Assembly (NCBI GenBank): GCA_937916505.1
Contig: CALFSW010000418.1
Location: forward strand, 1-43,504
Source of the DNA: an uncultured Verrucomicrobiales bacterium
Lineage (GTDB): Bacteria > Verrucomicrobiota > Verrucomicrobiia > Verrucomicrobiales > Akkermansiaceae
Reading direction: 5' to 3'
Length of the DNA: 43,504 nt
Program-made: the position numbers and the translations under genes
The notes under the pieces: generated by a model
The model's database searches: none
Seen by the model: only the letters and a program-made list of their open reading frames with translations
Told to the model about the DNA's origin: nothing
In this document: one piece after another, positions 16,717 to 24,437 of the stretch
Position numbering within the stretch: position 1 is the first letter of the stretch
Layout of the letters: the number at the start of each line of letters is the position of its first letter

Positions 16717-17616
16717 ATGAAAGAGATGAGTGGACGATTGATTGCGGTGTTGGAATCAGGTGGAACGAAGATGGTGGCGGCCCTCGCTTCCAGTCCTTCG
16801 GATATTTTGGTGCGCGAGCGGATTCCGACAACCTCTCCGAAGGAAACAATGGCACACTTGGTGCGGTTTTTCTTAAGGGCGGCAACGGCCCACGGTCGGC
16901 CTGATGCTCTTGCGGTGGGAACGTTTGGTCCGGCTGATCTTGATCGGGGATCCGCGGGGTATGGTTATATCACTTCGACTCCCAAGGAGGGCTGGTCGCA
17001 AACGGATCTTCTCGGGCCACTTCGGAAAGTTCTGGGGGATATCCCGGCGGTTTTTGAAACTGATGTGAATGCCGCTCTTTTTGGCGAATCGATCTGGGGG
17101 GCGACGAAGGGTCTCAAGAATGCCGCCTATTTTACGGTGGGGACTGGAATCGGGGGAGGGTTGATGATTGATGGAGATTTGGTTCATGGATCCGGCCATC
17201 CTGAAATGGGACACATGAGGGTGTCCCGGCATCCGGATGACAATTTTCGGGGAACGTGTTCGTTTCACCGGGATTGCCTGGAAGGAATGGCAAGCGGACC
17301 GGCGGTCGAAGAGAGGTGGGGAATTCCGGCAGCAGAGTTGCCCCGGGATCATCCTGCCTGGGAGATGGAGGCGTGGTATCTTGCGCAGGCCTGTGTGAAT
17401 GTGCTGATGATTGCGCCGCCGGAACGAATTGTTTTGGGCGGGGGGGTGATGCACCAGGAGCAACTTTTTCCGATGGTCCGCGAAAAACTGGCGGGGCTTT
17501 TGAACGGATACCTTCAATTGCCTGATCTTGAGAATCTGGTGGGGCCTCCGGAGCTGGGGGATGATGCCGGACTCCTGGGGTGCGTCGCGTTGGGGCAGAA
17601 GCTTATACAAGCTTAG
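16717..17616 (+). CDS. ROK family sugar kinase (fructokinase-like)
   Basis: 299 residues. Phosphorylates a hexose, probably fructose, with ATP in the cytoplasm. The phosphate loop is LESGGTKMVAAL near the N-terminus, with FETDVNAALFGE and FTVGTGIGGGLMI following. The zinc site is in HMRVSRHPDDNFRG through TCSFHRDCLEGMASGPA, the version seen in GmuE/ScrK-type ROK fructokinases rather than glucokinases. VLGGGVMHQEQLFP lies near the C-terminus. A second ATG nine bases in is possible. TTGACA at 16667-16672 lies upstream without a good -10. The stop overlaps the convergent PhyH gene. Confidence 0.93.
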   Translation: MKEMSGRLIAVLESGGTKMVAALASSPSDILVRERIPTTSPKETMAHLVRFFLRAATAHGRPDALAVGTFGPADLDRGSAGYGYITSTPKEGWSQTDLLGPLRKVLGDIPAVFETDVNAALFGESIWGATKGLKNAAYFTVGTGIGGGLMIDGDLVHGSGHPEMGHMRVSRHPDDNFRGTCSFHRDCLEGMASGPAVEERWGIPAAELPRDHPAWEMEAWYLAQACVNVLMIAPPERIVLGGGVMHQEQLFPMVREKLAGLLNGYLQLPDLENLVGPPELGDDAGLLGCVALGQKLIQA

Positions 17617-18320
17617 GAAACAATCGGGCAGACAGCGGGGTCTTGAAAGTCGGGGAGGCCGTTGATCTGACGGACGACGCGTTCGTTGACGTGTGAGAAC
17701 GTGCCGCTGGATTGGTAGGTGAGATCGGCGGAAGCATAATGAGCGGCGAGGGCGCATCGGGGTTGCATTCCGTAGTTGGGGGGATTTCCATGGAGAGTGT
17801 GGGAGTCGAAGAGGACGAGGTCTCCGGCGTTGAGGATCATGCGGCGGGGCTGCTCCCGGGCCATGATGGTGATGGGACCCATTTCGGGGGTGAAATCGAT
17901 GAGGGGAATCCAGGCGGTGAGCATTTTTTGTGCAGCGCAGGTGAGCCAGCGGCTTTCTTCACGGTGCCAATGGTATTTGATTTTTCCGGAAGTACGAGGT
18001 TCATCGTATATAAGCTGATCGTGCCAGAAACGGACTTGCTCGAGTGGGAAGGTTTCCCGGATGAGTTTGGCGAGGCGGCCGTCGCGCAGGAGGCTTGCGA
18101 ACTCGGTGCGGAAGAAGGAGGCGTAGGGGTGTTTGCGAGTACGGGATTTGCAGGGGCGGGGGTGGGGCCACTTGAATTCGGGGGTGCGGTTGGACAGGCC
18201 TTGATAGAAGGCGTCCTGGCCGGCACGGGCGTGTGAAATTTCCCCGACGGGGAAGAAATTCCTGACGATGAGGTAGCCTTCAGTGTGAAGGAATTCACGA
18301 CGTCTTTCGGTGGGACGCAT
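17613..18320 (-). CDS. Phytanoyl-CoA dioxygenase (PhyH) family protein
   Basis: 235 residues, Fe(II)/2-oxoglutarate dioxygenase fold. The facial triad region reads YHWHREESRW, where the usual HxD appears as H-R-E; the distal histidine is in LVLFDSHTLHGNPP, and the 2-oxoglutarate arginine is likely in QPRCALAAHYAS. Members hydroxylate small molecules; substrate unknown. It lies 30 bases downstream of alaS on the same strand and is probably read through from it. Convergent overlap with the ROK kinase at the 3' end. Confidence 0.85.
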   Translation of the reverse strand: MRPTERRREFLHTEGYLIVRNFFPVGEISHARAGQDAFYQGLSNRTPEFKWPHPRPCKSRTRKHPYASFFRTEFASLLRDGRLAKLIRETFPLEQVRFWHDQLIYDEPRTSGKIKYHWHREESRWLTCAAQKMLTAWIPLIDFTPEMGPITIMAREQPRRMILNAGDLVLFDSHTLHGNPPNYGMQPRCALAAHYASADLTYQSSGTFSHVNERVVRQINGLPDFQDPAVCPIVS

Positions 18321-18350
18321 GAAACGGGGGGGTGGGTTCTGCAGCTCGGA

Positions 18351-21053
18351 CTAAAGTCCAAGCTCCGAATTGGCGGCAGCGAGGAGGTCGGCGAGTTTGT
18401 CGCGTTCGGGGGCGGCGCCGCGGGCCATGTCGGGCTTGCCGCCGCCTCTGCCGCCGGCGATGGGGCCGAGGTCCTTGATGAGGTTTCCGGCACCGTGCCC
18501 GGCATTGTTGCCGTCTTCTCCGCAAAGAGCCCCGAGGTGGAGCTTGTCGCCATCATCGACGATGAGGAAGGCGGCTTGGGAGAAATGAATCTTCTTCAAG
18601 CCGTTGAGGAGTTCCTGCAGGAGTGCTGCAGGTCCCTCGGCGGTGATGACGATGTTGCCGGTGATGTTTTGGTCGGCGATGAGGGCGTCGGCCAAGCGGG
18701 CCGCGCCAGCGGACTGGGCCTTTTTGAGGGATTTTTCGGCTTCGATGGCCTGGGTTTTGACTTCGGAGGCTGACGCGGTGTCAGCGACGGTGAAGGTGTT
18801 GGCGTCGAGCTTGGTGAGGGCGGCGTTGGCCTTTTCGAGTTTGACGAGGGCTTCGGTTTTTTCCTGGGCTTCCAGTTTGTTTTGCTCGGCGAGGTAGGAT
18901 TCGGCAGCAGGGCCGCAGAGGGCTTCGATACGGCGGATGCCGGCACCGGTAGAGCCTTCGGATTTAATTTTAAAGAGCCCGATCTCGGAGGTTTTCCGGA
19001 CGTGGGTTCCTCCGCAGAGTTCCATGGAGAAGCCGTCGAGAGTTTTGTCGCCGCCGCCGATTTGGACGACGCGGACGAGGTCGCCGTATTTGTCGCCGAA
19101 GAACTGCATGATGTCGGAGCGGTCCTTGACGTCGGTGTGAGGGACTTCGATCCAGGAGACGAGATCGTCGGCTTCGATGGAGGCGTTGACCTTTTCTTCG
19201 ATGGCGGTGATTTGCTGTGGAGTGAGGGCCTTGGAGTTGAAGTCGAAAGTGAGACGGTCGGGCGAGACGCTGGAGCCTTGCTGGGCGGCGTCGGGTGAGA
19301 CGACCTCGTGGAGGGCCCAGTGAAGAAGGTGGGTTGCGGTGTGGTGGGCCTCGATGGGAGCGCGTCGATCGCGGTCGATGGTGAGGGTGACTTTGTCGCC
19401 GATCGATGGGAGGTCGCCTTCGATTTGGTGGGCGACAGCACCTCCGATTTTTTGGGTGCCGGAGACTTGCGAAGCGGGGTCATGACCGGGACGGATCATG
19501 CCACTATCGCCTTCCTGTCCGCCCATTTCGGTGAAGAAGACGGTTTGGTCGGTGATGACGAGGTTGTCGTGGATCTCCAGGACGGTGGCTTCGCAGCTGT
19601 CTAGGTCAAAGCCCACGAATTCGGTGACGGCATCAGTGGAGATGTCGGTGGCGCGGACGACGGTTTTCTTTTGGGCACCGCGCGAAAGTTCACGGGCTTC
19701 TTCCATCCGGGCTTCGACTGCGGCTTCATCGAGAGAGATGCCTCGCTCGCGGCAGAGGAGGGCGGTGAGGTCGAGAGGGAAGCCAAAGGTGTCGTAGAGT
19801 TGGAAGGCGTCTTCGGGAGGGAAGATTTTTCCTTCGGCGGCTTTTTCGAATTTTTCCAAGCCCCGGTCCAAGGTCTTGTTGAAGGACTCTTCCTCGAGGG
19901 CGAGGGTTTCCTTGACGACTTCGGCGCGGGTTTTGATCTCGGGGAAGACGTGTCCGAATTCTGCGACGAGAGTATCGACGAGTTTGGGGAGGAAGGGTTC
20001 TTTGCCATCGAAGCCGAGGGTGCGGCCGTATTTAACGGCGCGTCTCAGGATGCGGCGGAGGACGTAATTGCGGCCGGTATTCCCGGGGATGATGCTATCG
20101 GCAATCGAGAAGCTCAGGGTGCGGATGTGGTCGGCGATGACGCGGAAGGCGATGGCTTCCTCAAGGGCATCGCTTTCTTCGCCGGGGTAGATGTCGACGT
20201 ATTTTTTGCCACTGAGTTCTTCGAGTTTACGGAAGATGGGTTGGAAGACGTCGGTAGCATAGTTGGTGGGCTTTTCGGAAAAGTCGGTGAAACCCTTGGT
20301 GTTCTGAATGAGGGAGCAGACGCGTTCGAAGCCCAGACCGGTGTCGACGTGTTTGGCGGGGAGGTCGCGGTAGGTGCCGTCTTCTTCGGCGTTGTATTGG
20401 ATGAAGACGAGGTTCCAGATCTCGATGCAGAGATCGGAGTCCATGTTGACGAGCTTTCCTCCGGTGTCGCCTTTTGGAGTCATGTCGACGTGGAGTTCGG
20501 AACACGGACCGCAGGGGCCGGTGTCGCCCATTTTCCAGAAATTGTCTTCGACGTTACCGTTGACGATGTGGACGGCGGGATCGAGTCCGGCTTTTTCGAA
20601 GAAGCCTTTCCAGAGATCGTAGGCTTCCTGGTCGAATTCCGAGGGGTCGCCTTCGGATGGAGAATAGACGGTGGCATAGAGCCGGTTGGCGGGGAGGCCC
20701 CAGCGTTCGACGACGAGTTCCCAGGCCCAGGCGATGGCTTCTTCTTTGAAGTAGTTGCCGAAGGACCAGTTTCCGAGCATTTCGAAAAAGGTGTGGTGGT
20801 AGGTGTCGTAGCCGACATCCTCGAGGTCGTTGTGTTTGCCGCCGGCGCGGATGCACTTCTGGGTATCGGTTGCGCGGGGAGGATTGTAGGGAGCCTTTTC
20901 GGTGCCGAGGAAGTAGGGCACGAATTGGTTCATCCCGGCATTGGTGAAGAGGAGGCCCGGGGACTGGGGGAGGATGGAAGCGGAGGGCACGATGGTGTGC
21001 TGCTTTTCCTTAAAGAACTCGAGGAAGCTTGTGCGAATCTCAGCCGAAGTCAT
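18351..21053 (-). CDS. alaS: Alanyl-tRNA synthetase
   Basis: 900 residues, full length. The class II catalytic core starts IRTSFLEFFKEKQH, with TNAGMNQFVPYFLG and RAGGKHNDLEDVG. The editing domain carries the zinc ligands HHTATHLLHW and CGGTH. The C-terminal DHHA1 domain has GGRGGGKPDMARG. It charges tRNA-Ala and clears mischarged Ser and Gly. No Shine-Dalgarno stands out. The PhyH gene follows at 30 bases. Confidence 0.97.
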   Translation of the reverse strand: MTSAEIRTSFLEFFKEKQHTIVPSASILPQSPGLLFTNAGMNQFVPYFLGTEKAPYNPPRATDTQKCIRAGGKHNDLEDVGYDTYHHTFFEMLGNWSFGNYFKEEAIAWAWELVVERWGLPANRLYATVYSPSEGDPSEFDQEAYDLWKGFFEKAGLDPAVHIVNGNVEDNFWKMGDTGPCGPCSELHVDMTPKGDTGGKLVNMDSDLCIEIWNLVFIQYNAEEDGTYRDLPAKHVDTGLGFERVCSLIQNTKGFTDFSEKPTNYATDVFQPIFRKLEELSGKKYVDIYPGEESDALEEAIAFRVIADHIRTLSFSIADSIIPGNTGRNYVLRRILRRAVKYGRTLGFDGKEPFLPKLVDTLVAEFGHVFPEIKTRAEVVKETLALEEESFNKTLDRGLEKFEKAAEGKIFPPEDAFQLYDTFGFPLDLTALLCRERGISLDEAAVEARMEEARELSRGAQKKTVVRATDISTDAVTEFVGFDLDSCEATVLEIHDNLVITDQTVFFTEMGGQEGDSGMIRPGHDPASQVSGTQKIGGAVAHQIEGDLPSIGDKVTLTIDRDRRAPIEAHHTATHLLHWALHEVVSPDAAQQGSSVSPDRLTFDFNSKALTPQQITAIEEKVNASIEADDLVSWIEVPHTDVKDRSDIMQFFGDKYGDLVRVVQIGGGDKTLDGFSMELCGGTHVRKTSEIGLFKIKSEGSTGAGIRRIEALCGPAAESYLAEQNKLEAQEKTEALVKLEKANAALTKLDANTFTVADTASASEVKTQAIEAEKSLKKAQSAGAARLADALIADQNITGNIVITAEGPAALLQELLNGLKKIHFSQAAFLIVDDGDKLHLGALCGEDGNNAGHGAGNLIKDLGPIAGGRGGGKPDMARGAAPERDKLADLLAAANSELGL

Positions 21054-21226
21054 GACGGGGGCTTTAGGACCACATTTTGGGGAAAGATAGAAGTGCTAAG
21101 TGATGGGGAGGATTAAGAGGGACTCTCCCGGGCGTGTCCTCTGCTGGAAGAAGGGGGGCAAGTATGATGACCCTTGTGGCTCAGTGCGGGGTTGTCGTTT
21201 TGTATATGTTCTGACATCTCTCTGGA

Positions 21227-21973
21227 GTGAAATCTGGTTACCACGGTCTGGAGGCGCTCTGGCACGACCTCTTTTGGGAGGCTGAAGAGGCCCCGGGTGA
21301 GCTCCTTTTGATCGATGATTATCTTCAGGATAAGGACGGGAAATCGCTTTATGTGGGGTCCGGTTCGGGAAGACTTTTGGGGCCGCTGGTGGAGGCGGGG
21401 CATGAATTGACAGGGCTCGAACTTTCTTCAGAAATGGCGGCGTTGTCCCGGGAAAGGCATCCTTCGGCAGAGGTGATCGAGGAAGCCTGGCAGGAGCATG
21501 AGGGTAGGTATTCGTCGATCCTGATTCCCGCGTTCACCTTTCAATTGTTTCCCGATCCGCAGAAGCAACTCCAGAGGTTGCGGGAACAAACGGATCATCT
21601 CTATCTCACGCTCTTCTTTCCCTGGGCCGAGCTCTCCGGGGACCTGCCTCAGAATCAATGGTATTTTGATCGTGGAATCCAGCTTCCGACCGGTGAGGAG
21701 GGAGAGCTGGAAACACGGCACAGGATCAAGGAGCAGACCGGGAGCTTGGTGAGGAAGCATCGCTATACCATGAGAAGCCGCTCAGGTGAGATTGTCCGTC
21801 AGGAGGAAACGGAGCAGCGGCTGCGGTTTTTTACGGATGTCGCTTTGAAGAATCTTCTTAAGAAAACAGGGTGGGCGGTGAAGAAGGAAATCTACAATCT
21901 GGGGGATGGCGAAGAGGATGACTTGATTTACGTTTCAACGCTTCACCTCACTGCCCATGAGATTCCAACATAG
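21227..21973 (+). CDS. Class I SAM-dependent methyltransferase
   Basis: 248 residues from GTG at 21227. The SAM-binding motif is LYVGSGSGRLLGPLVEAGHE, with the acidic ribose-binding residue in LTGLELSSEM. The rest has the alternating strand-helix pattern of the Rossmann methyltransferase fold, ending in strands around LIYVSTLHL. The substrate is unknown; related proteins methylate small molecules or cofactors. The gene stands alone, ends before a bidirectional terminator, and has no obvious functional partner. Confidence 0.8.
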   Translation: MKSGYHGLEALWHDLFWEAEEAPGELLLIDDYLQDKDGKSLYVGSGSGRLLGPLVEAGHELTGLELSSEMAALSRERHPSAEVIEEAWQEHEGRYSSILIPAFTFQLFPDPQKQLQRLREQTDHLYLTLFFPWAELSGDLPQNQWYFDRGIQLPTGEEGELETRHRIKEQTGSLVRKHRYTMRSRSGEIVRQEETEQRLRFFTDVALKNLLKKTGWAVKKEIYNLGDGEEDDLIYVSTLHLTAHEIPT

Positions 21974-22038
21974 GGGGCGTTCCTTTTCTCTTTCCGGGGT
22001 TTTTGTCGGGTTGGGATGGCGCGGGAGGAGACCATAAA

Positions 22039-22072
22039 AAAAGGCAGAGCACGGTGAAGTGCTTTGCCTTTT
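22039..22072. terminator. Bidirectional intrinsic terminator
   Basis: A 14-bp stem (22039-22052 with 22059-22072, one G-T pair) with a six-base GGTGAA loop, preceded by seven A (22036-22042) and ending TTTT. It serves the convergent methyltransferase and RRM genes. Confidence 0.85.
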
Positions 22073-22094
22073 GAGGAGATCCGTTGAGGGCGGA

Positions 22095-22367
22095 CTAGTA
22101 GCTACGTCCGCCACCGCTACGATCGTCGCGGGGCTTGGCTTCGTTTACCTTAAGATTGCGACCGTCGAGTTCCTGACCGTCGGCGCCTTTAATGGCGTCT
22201 TCCATTGCTGACTTGGAGTCCATCGTCACGAAGGCAAAGCCACGTGGGCGGCCGGTCTCGCGGTCCTCAGGAAGGTGAGTGTCCGTTACCGAACCATACT
22301 GGGAAAAGAAGGACTCAAGTTCTTCCTTTGTCGTATTGAACGACAGATTACCTACATACATTTTCAT
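22095..22367 (-). CDS. RRM-domain RNA-binding protein
   Basis: 90 residues, a single RNA recognition motif. RNP-2 is MYVGNL (3-8) and RNP-1 is RGFAFVTM (about 43-50); the C-terminus is basic and Gly/Arg-rich ([10 protein letters not shown]). Small single-RRM proteins of this type in bacteria are often cold-induced and bind single-stranded RNA. The leader contains a candidate stem-loop at 22384-22422, compatible with post-transcriptional control. Monocistronic, followed by a strong terminator. Confidence 0.93.
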   Translation of the reverse strand: MKMYVGNLSFNTTKEELESFFSQYGSVTDTHLPEDRETGRPRGFAFVTMDSKSAMEDAIKGADGQELDGRNLKVNEAKPRDDRSGGGRSY

Positions 22368-22383
22368 CGTAATAAAATGGCTT

Positions 22384-22422
22384 CTGCAGTGAGACGTTAG
22401 TCTTAAAAACTGACGAATGCAG
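22384..22422 (-). promoter_or_regulatory. Stem-loop in the RRM mRNA leader
   Basis: CTGCA pairs with TGCAG at the ends, and an inner GTTAGT/ACTGAC helix (one wobble) closes a seven-base loop; an asymmetric internal loop lies between. In the RRM transcript it would sit 17-55 bases before the AUG. It could mediate autoregulation or temperature response, but it is based on inspection alone. Confidence 0.3.
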
Positions 22423-22627
22423 AGGCCGACCCGATGCCTTAACTTGGACGGCGCCGCAATACCACAATTTTCTGAAACTTTAATCGGCCGGGTGATCAGA
22501 TATTCTTCCGCAAGCCCGGGGTGAGGGGGGGGATTAAGGTGGGCTGATGACCGCGAATATCTTCAGGTTGATCGCCTTTTTCGTCATCCGGATCATCTCT
22601 ATCCACATTTTGACTACACCCACTCTG

Positions 22628-24319
22628 TCAGCGACCATATTTCGGATCAGTGAGGGTTTTTAGGAAGGCGACGAGGGCGGCTTGGTCTTCATTTTTTAAC
22701 TGAAGGCCGGGCTTGGGATGTTTCGCGAGGTTGGGATCGAGTGATTTGCTCCGGTGCATTGGGCCGCTGTAGTGGGCGATGACTTCTTCGAGGGTTTTGA
22801 AGCGGCCATCGTGCATGTAGGGTGCGGTGAGGGTGAGATTTCGGAGGCTGGGGGTGGAAAAGAGAACCGCAGATTCTTTGAGTGAAGGTGCGAGGCCGTT
22901 GTTGTGGAATTGGTGGTCCGAGAAGTTGGCTCCGCCGTGGCAGTGGAAGCAATCGGCCCCATATTGCTGGCTGCGGGGTTCGTATTCGGTGAAGAAGAGT
23001 TCCATGCCCCGTTCTTCGACGGGGGAGAGCTTGGCTTTGCCGGACATCGCGCGGTCGAATTTGGAATCGTAGCTGGTGAGGGTGAGGAGAAAATTTTCGA
23101 GTGCGAGAGCGATTTTTTCTGCGGTGACTTTGCCGGGGCCGAAGGCCTTTTCGAAGGCGGGGTGTTCGGCTTTTTCAAGATGGGCGATGACGGTGGGGAG
23201 ATCGGAGGCCATTTCCCGGTGGTCTTGAATGGGCTGAAGGACCTGGTCGCGGAGGGACCTGGCACGACCGTCCCAGAAGAAGGACGACTTCCAGGCGAGA
23301 TTGAAGAGGGGCATGGAGTTGCGGCTGCCTTCCCGTTGTGCGATGCCTTTGGAAAAGATCAAGCCGTCGGTGAAGGCTTTGTCCTGATGATGACAGGACG
23401 CGCAGGAGATGCTGTCGTCTTTGGAAAGGCCCGGATCGTGAAAGAGTTTTTTTCCAAGGCTCACGCGTTCTTCGAGGAGGGGATTATCGCGGGGGAGGAG
23501 AGGCATTGGGAAACGCCGGCTCATTTTGAAAGGGAAGGGGGTGAATTTCCCGGGAAGGTAAAGCGGGGTGACGGCGGCGAGGGGAGCTTCATCGGGCGGG
23601 TAAGAAGCTCCCTGAATCGTGAAGGAACTTTGGAGGTTGGCGACGAGGGCGCTGGCGATGGGATCGCCGGGGTGCGAGTGGGTGGAGTTGCCGTCTTTCC
23701 CGAAGGAGAGTGAGCGGGGGTGGATGAGGAGTTTTTGGAGATCGAAAGTGAGGCCCAGGGCGGTGGTGTTTTTGACGCGGAAGGCGGCATTGAGTTGGAC
23801 GCGGGAGAGGTTTGGGTCGTTGGCGAGGTGATAGACGAAGCCGTTAACCTCTTTGTCGGGTTGCCGGTATTGTCCTTCGAGTGCGAGGAAGATGTAGCCG
23901 CCGGCCCAGTCCCAGTGGAGGTTGTTAAGATTGGGATTGAGAGGGTGGGCGGCCGGGTATTGCGCGGGATCTCCGTGGTTTTCTTTTTTGGGAACACCGA
24001 GGGAGAAGCGGAGGGATTTATAGGAGCCCGACGGAACTTTTTTGAGGGTGCAGGAAGTGCGGCGGGAGGAGGCGTCAATGAAGGCGAATTGGTTGGGTAG
24101 TTCCTGCCAGGTGCCTTCCTGGTCCTGAATGGCCAGCTCGCTGAGGAGGTAGGAGAGGCGGGTGATGGAAAGGGTTTCGGTGGCCTTGTATTTGAGAGAA
24201 TTAAGGGAGAGAGGTTTGCCCGCAAATTGGTGGCTGATGTCAATCCGGAGAGTGCAGGCGTTTGCGGTGAAGAGTGTTAGCCCTATGAGGTGAGTGAGAA
24301 GGAGTTTTAAAATCTTCAT
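22628..24319 (-). CDS. MbnP-like domain fused to di-haem cytochrome c peroxidase (MbnH/MauG-like)
   Basis: 563 residues from ATG at 24319; a frame opening at 24358 only adds residues before a proper signal peptide (MKILKLLLTHLIGLTLF, cleavage after ANA). Residues about 22-235 resemble MbnP: NHGDPAQYPAAHPLN and NNLHWDWAGGYIFLALEG carry the expected His and Trp residues. Residues about 280-560 form a di-haem peroxidase with CASCH (306-310) and CFHCH (457-461), plus LFNLAWKSSFFWDGRA and TAPYMHDGRFKTLEEV. In methanotrophs the two are separate proteins: MbnH uses its haems to oxidise a Trp of MbnP to kynurenine, creating a copper site. Here enzyme and substrate would be one secreted polypeptide. 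Confidence 0.9.
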   Translation of the reverse strand: MKILKLLLTHLIGLTLFTANACTLRIDISHQFAGKPLSLNSLKYKATETLSITRLSYLLSELAIQDQEGTWQELPNQFAFIDASSRRTSCTLKKVPSGSYKSLRFSLGVPKKENHGDPAQYPAAHPLNPNLNNLHWDWAGGYIFLALEGQYRQPDKEVNGFVYHLANDPNLSRVQLNAAFRVKNTTALGLTFDLQKLLIHPRSLSFGKDGNSTHSHPGDPIASALVANLQSSFTIQGASYPPDEAPLAAVTPLYLPGKFTPFPFKMSRRFPMPLLPRDNPLLEERVSLGKKLFHDPGLSKDDSISCASCHHQDKAFTDGLIFSKGIAQREGSRNSMPLFNLAWKSSFFWDGRARSLRDQVLQPIQDHREMASDLPTVIAHLEKAEHPAFEKAFGPGKVTAEKIALALENFLLTLTSYDSKFDRAMSGKAKLSPVEERGMELFFTEYEPRSQQYGADCFHCHGGANFSDHQFHNNGLAPSLKESAVLFSTPSLRNLTLTAPYMHDGRFKTLEEVIAHYSGPMHRSKSLDPNLAKHPKPGLQLKNEDQAALVAFLKTLTDPKYGR

Positions 24320-24393
24320 GTTGGTGAGGAGAATACCGCTCAAAGATGAATCAGGCATGAGCCCCCGGAGAAAATTCCACTTTTGGCCCGACC

Positions 24394-24422
24394 TTGACCT
24401 TTTTGCAAGTGCTGCCTAGCGT
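24394..24422 (+). promoter_or_regulatory. Promoter candidate for ileS
   Basis: TTGACC (24394-24399), 17 bases, TAGCGT (24417-24422), 15 bases before the ileS ATG. The leader would be under ten bases and contains no Shine-Dalgarno. There is no room for a T-box. Confidence 0.35.
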
Positions 24423-24437
24423 CCCGCCCCTAGCGCT

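Noticed and set aside
19671-21116. 481-residue plus-strand frame over alaS
   Set aside because: Antisense to a clear alaS gene; a by-product of GC-rich codon positions.
22547-22663. 38-residue hydrophobic plus-strand frame starting at ATG 22547
   Set aside because: Very short, overlaps the 3' end of the MbnP-peroxidase gene, and has no family features; chance cannot be excluded.
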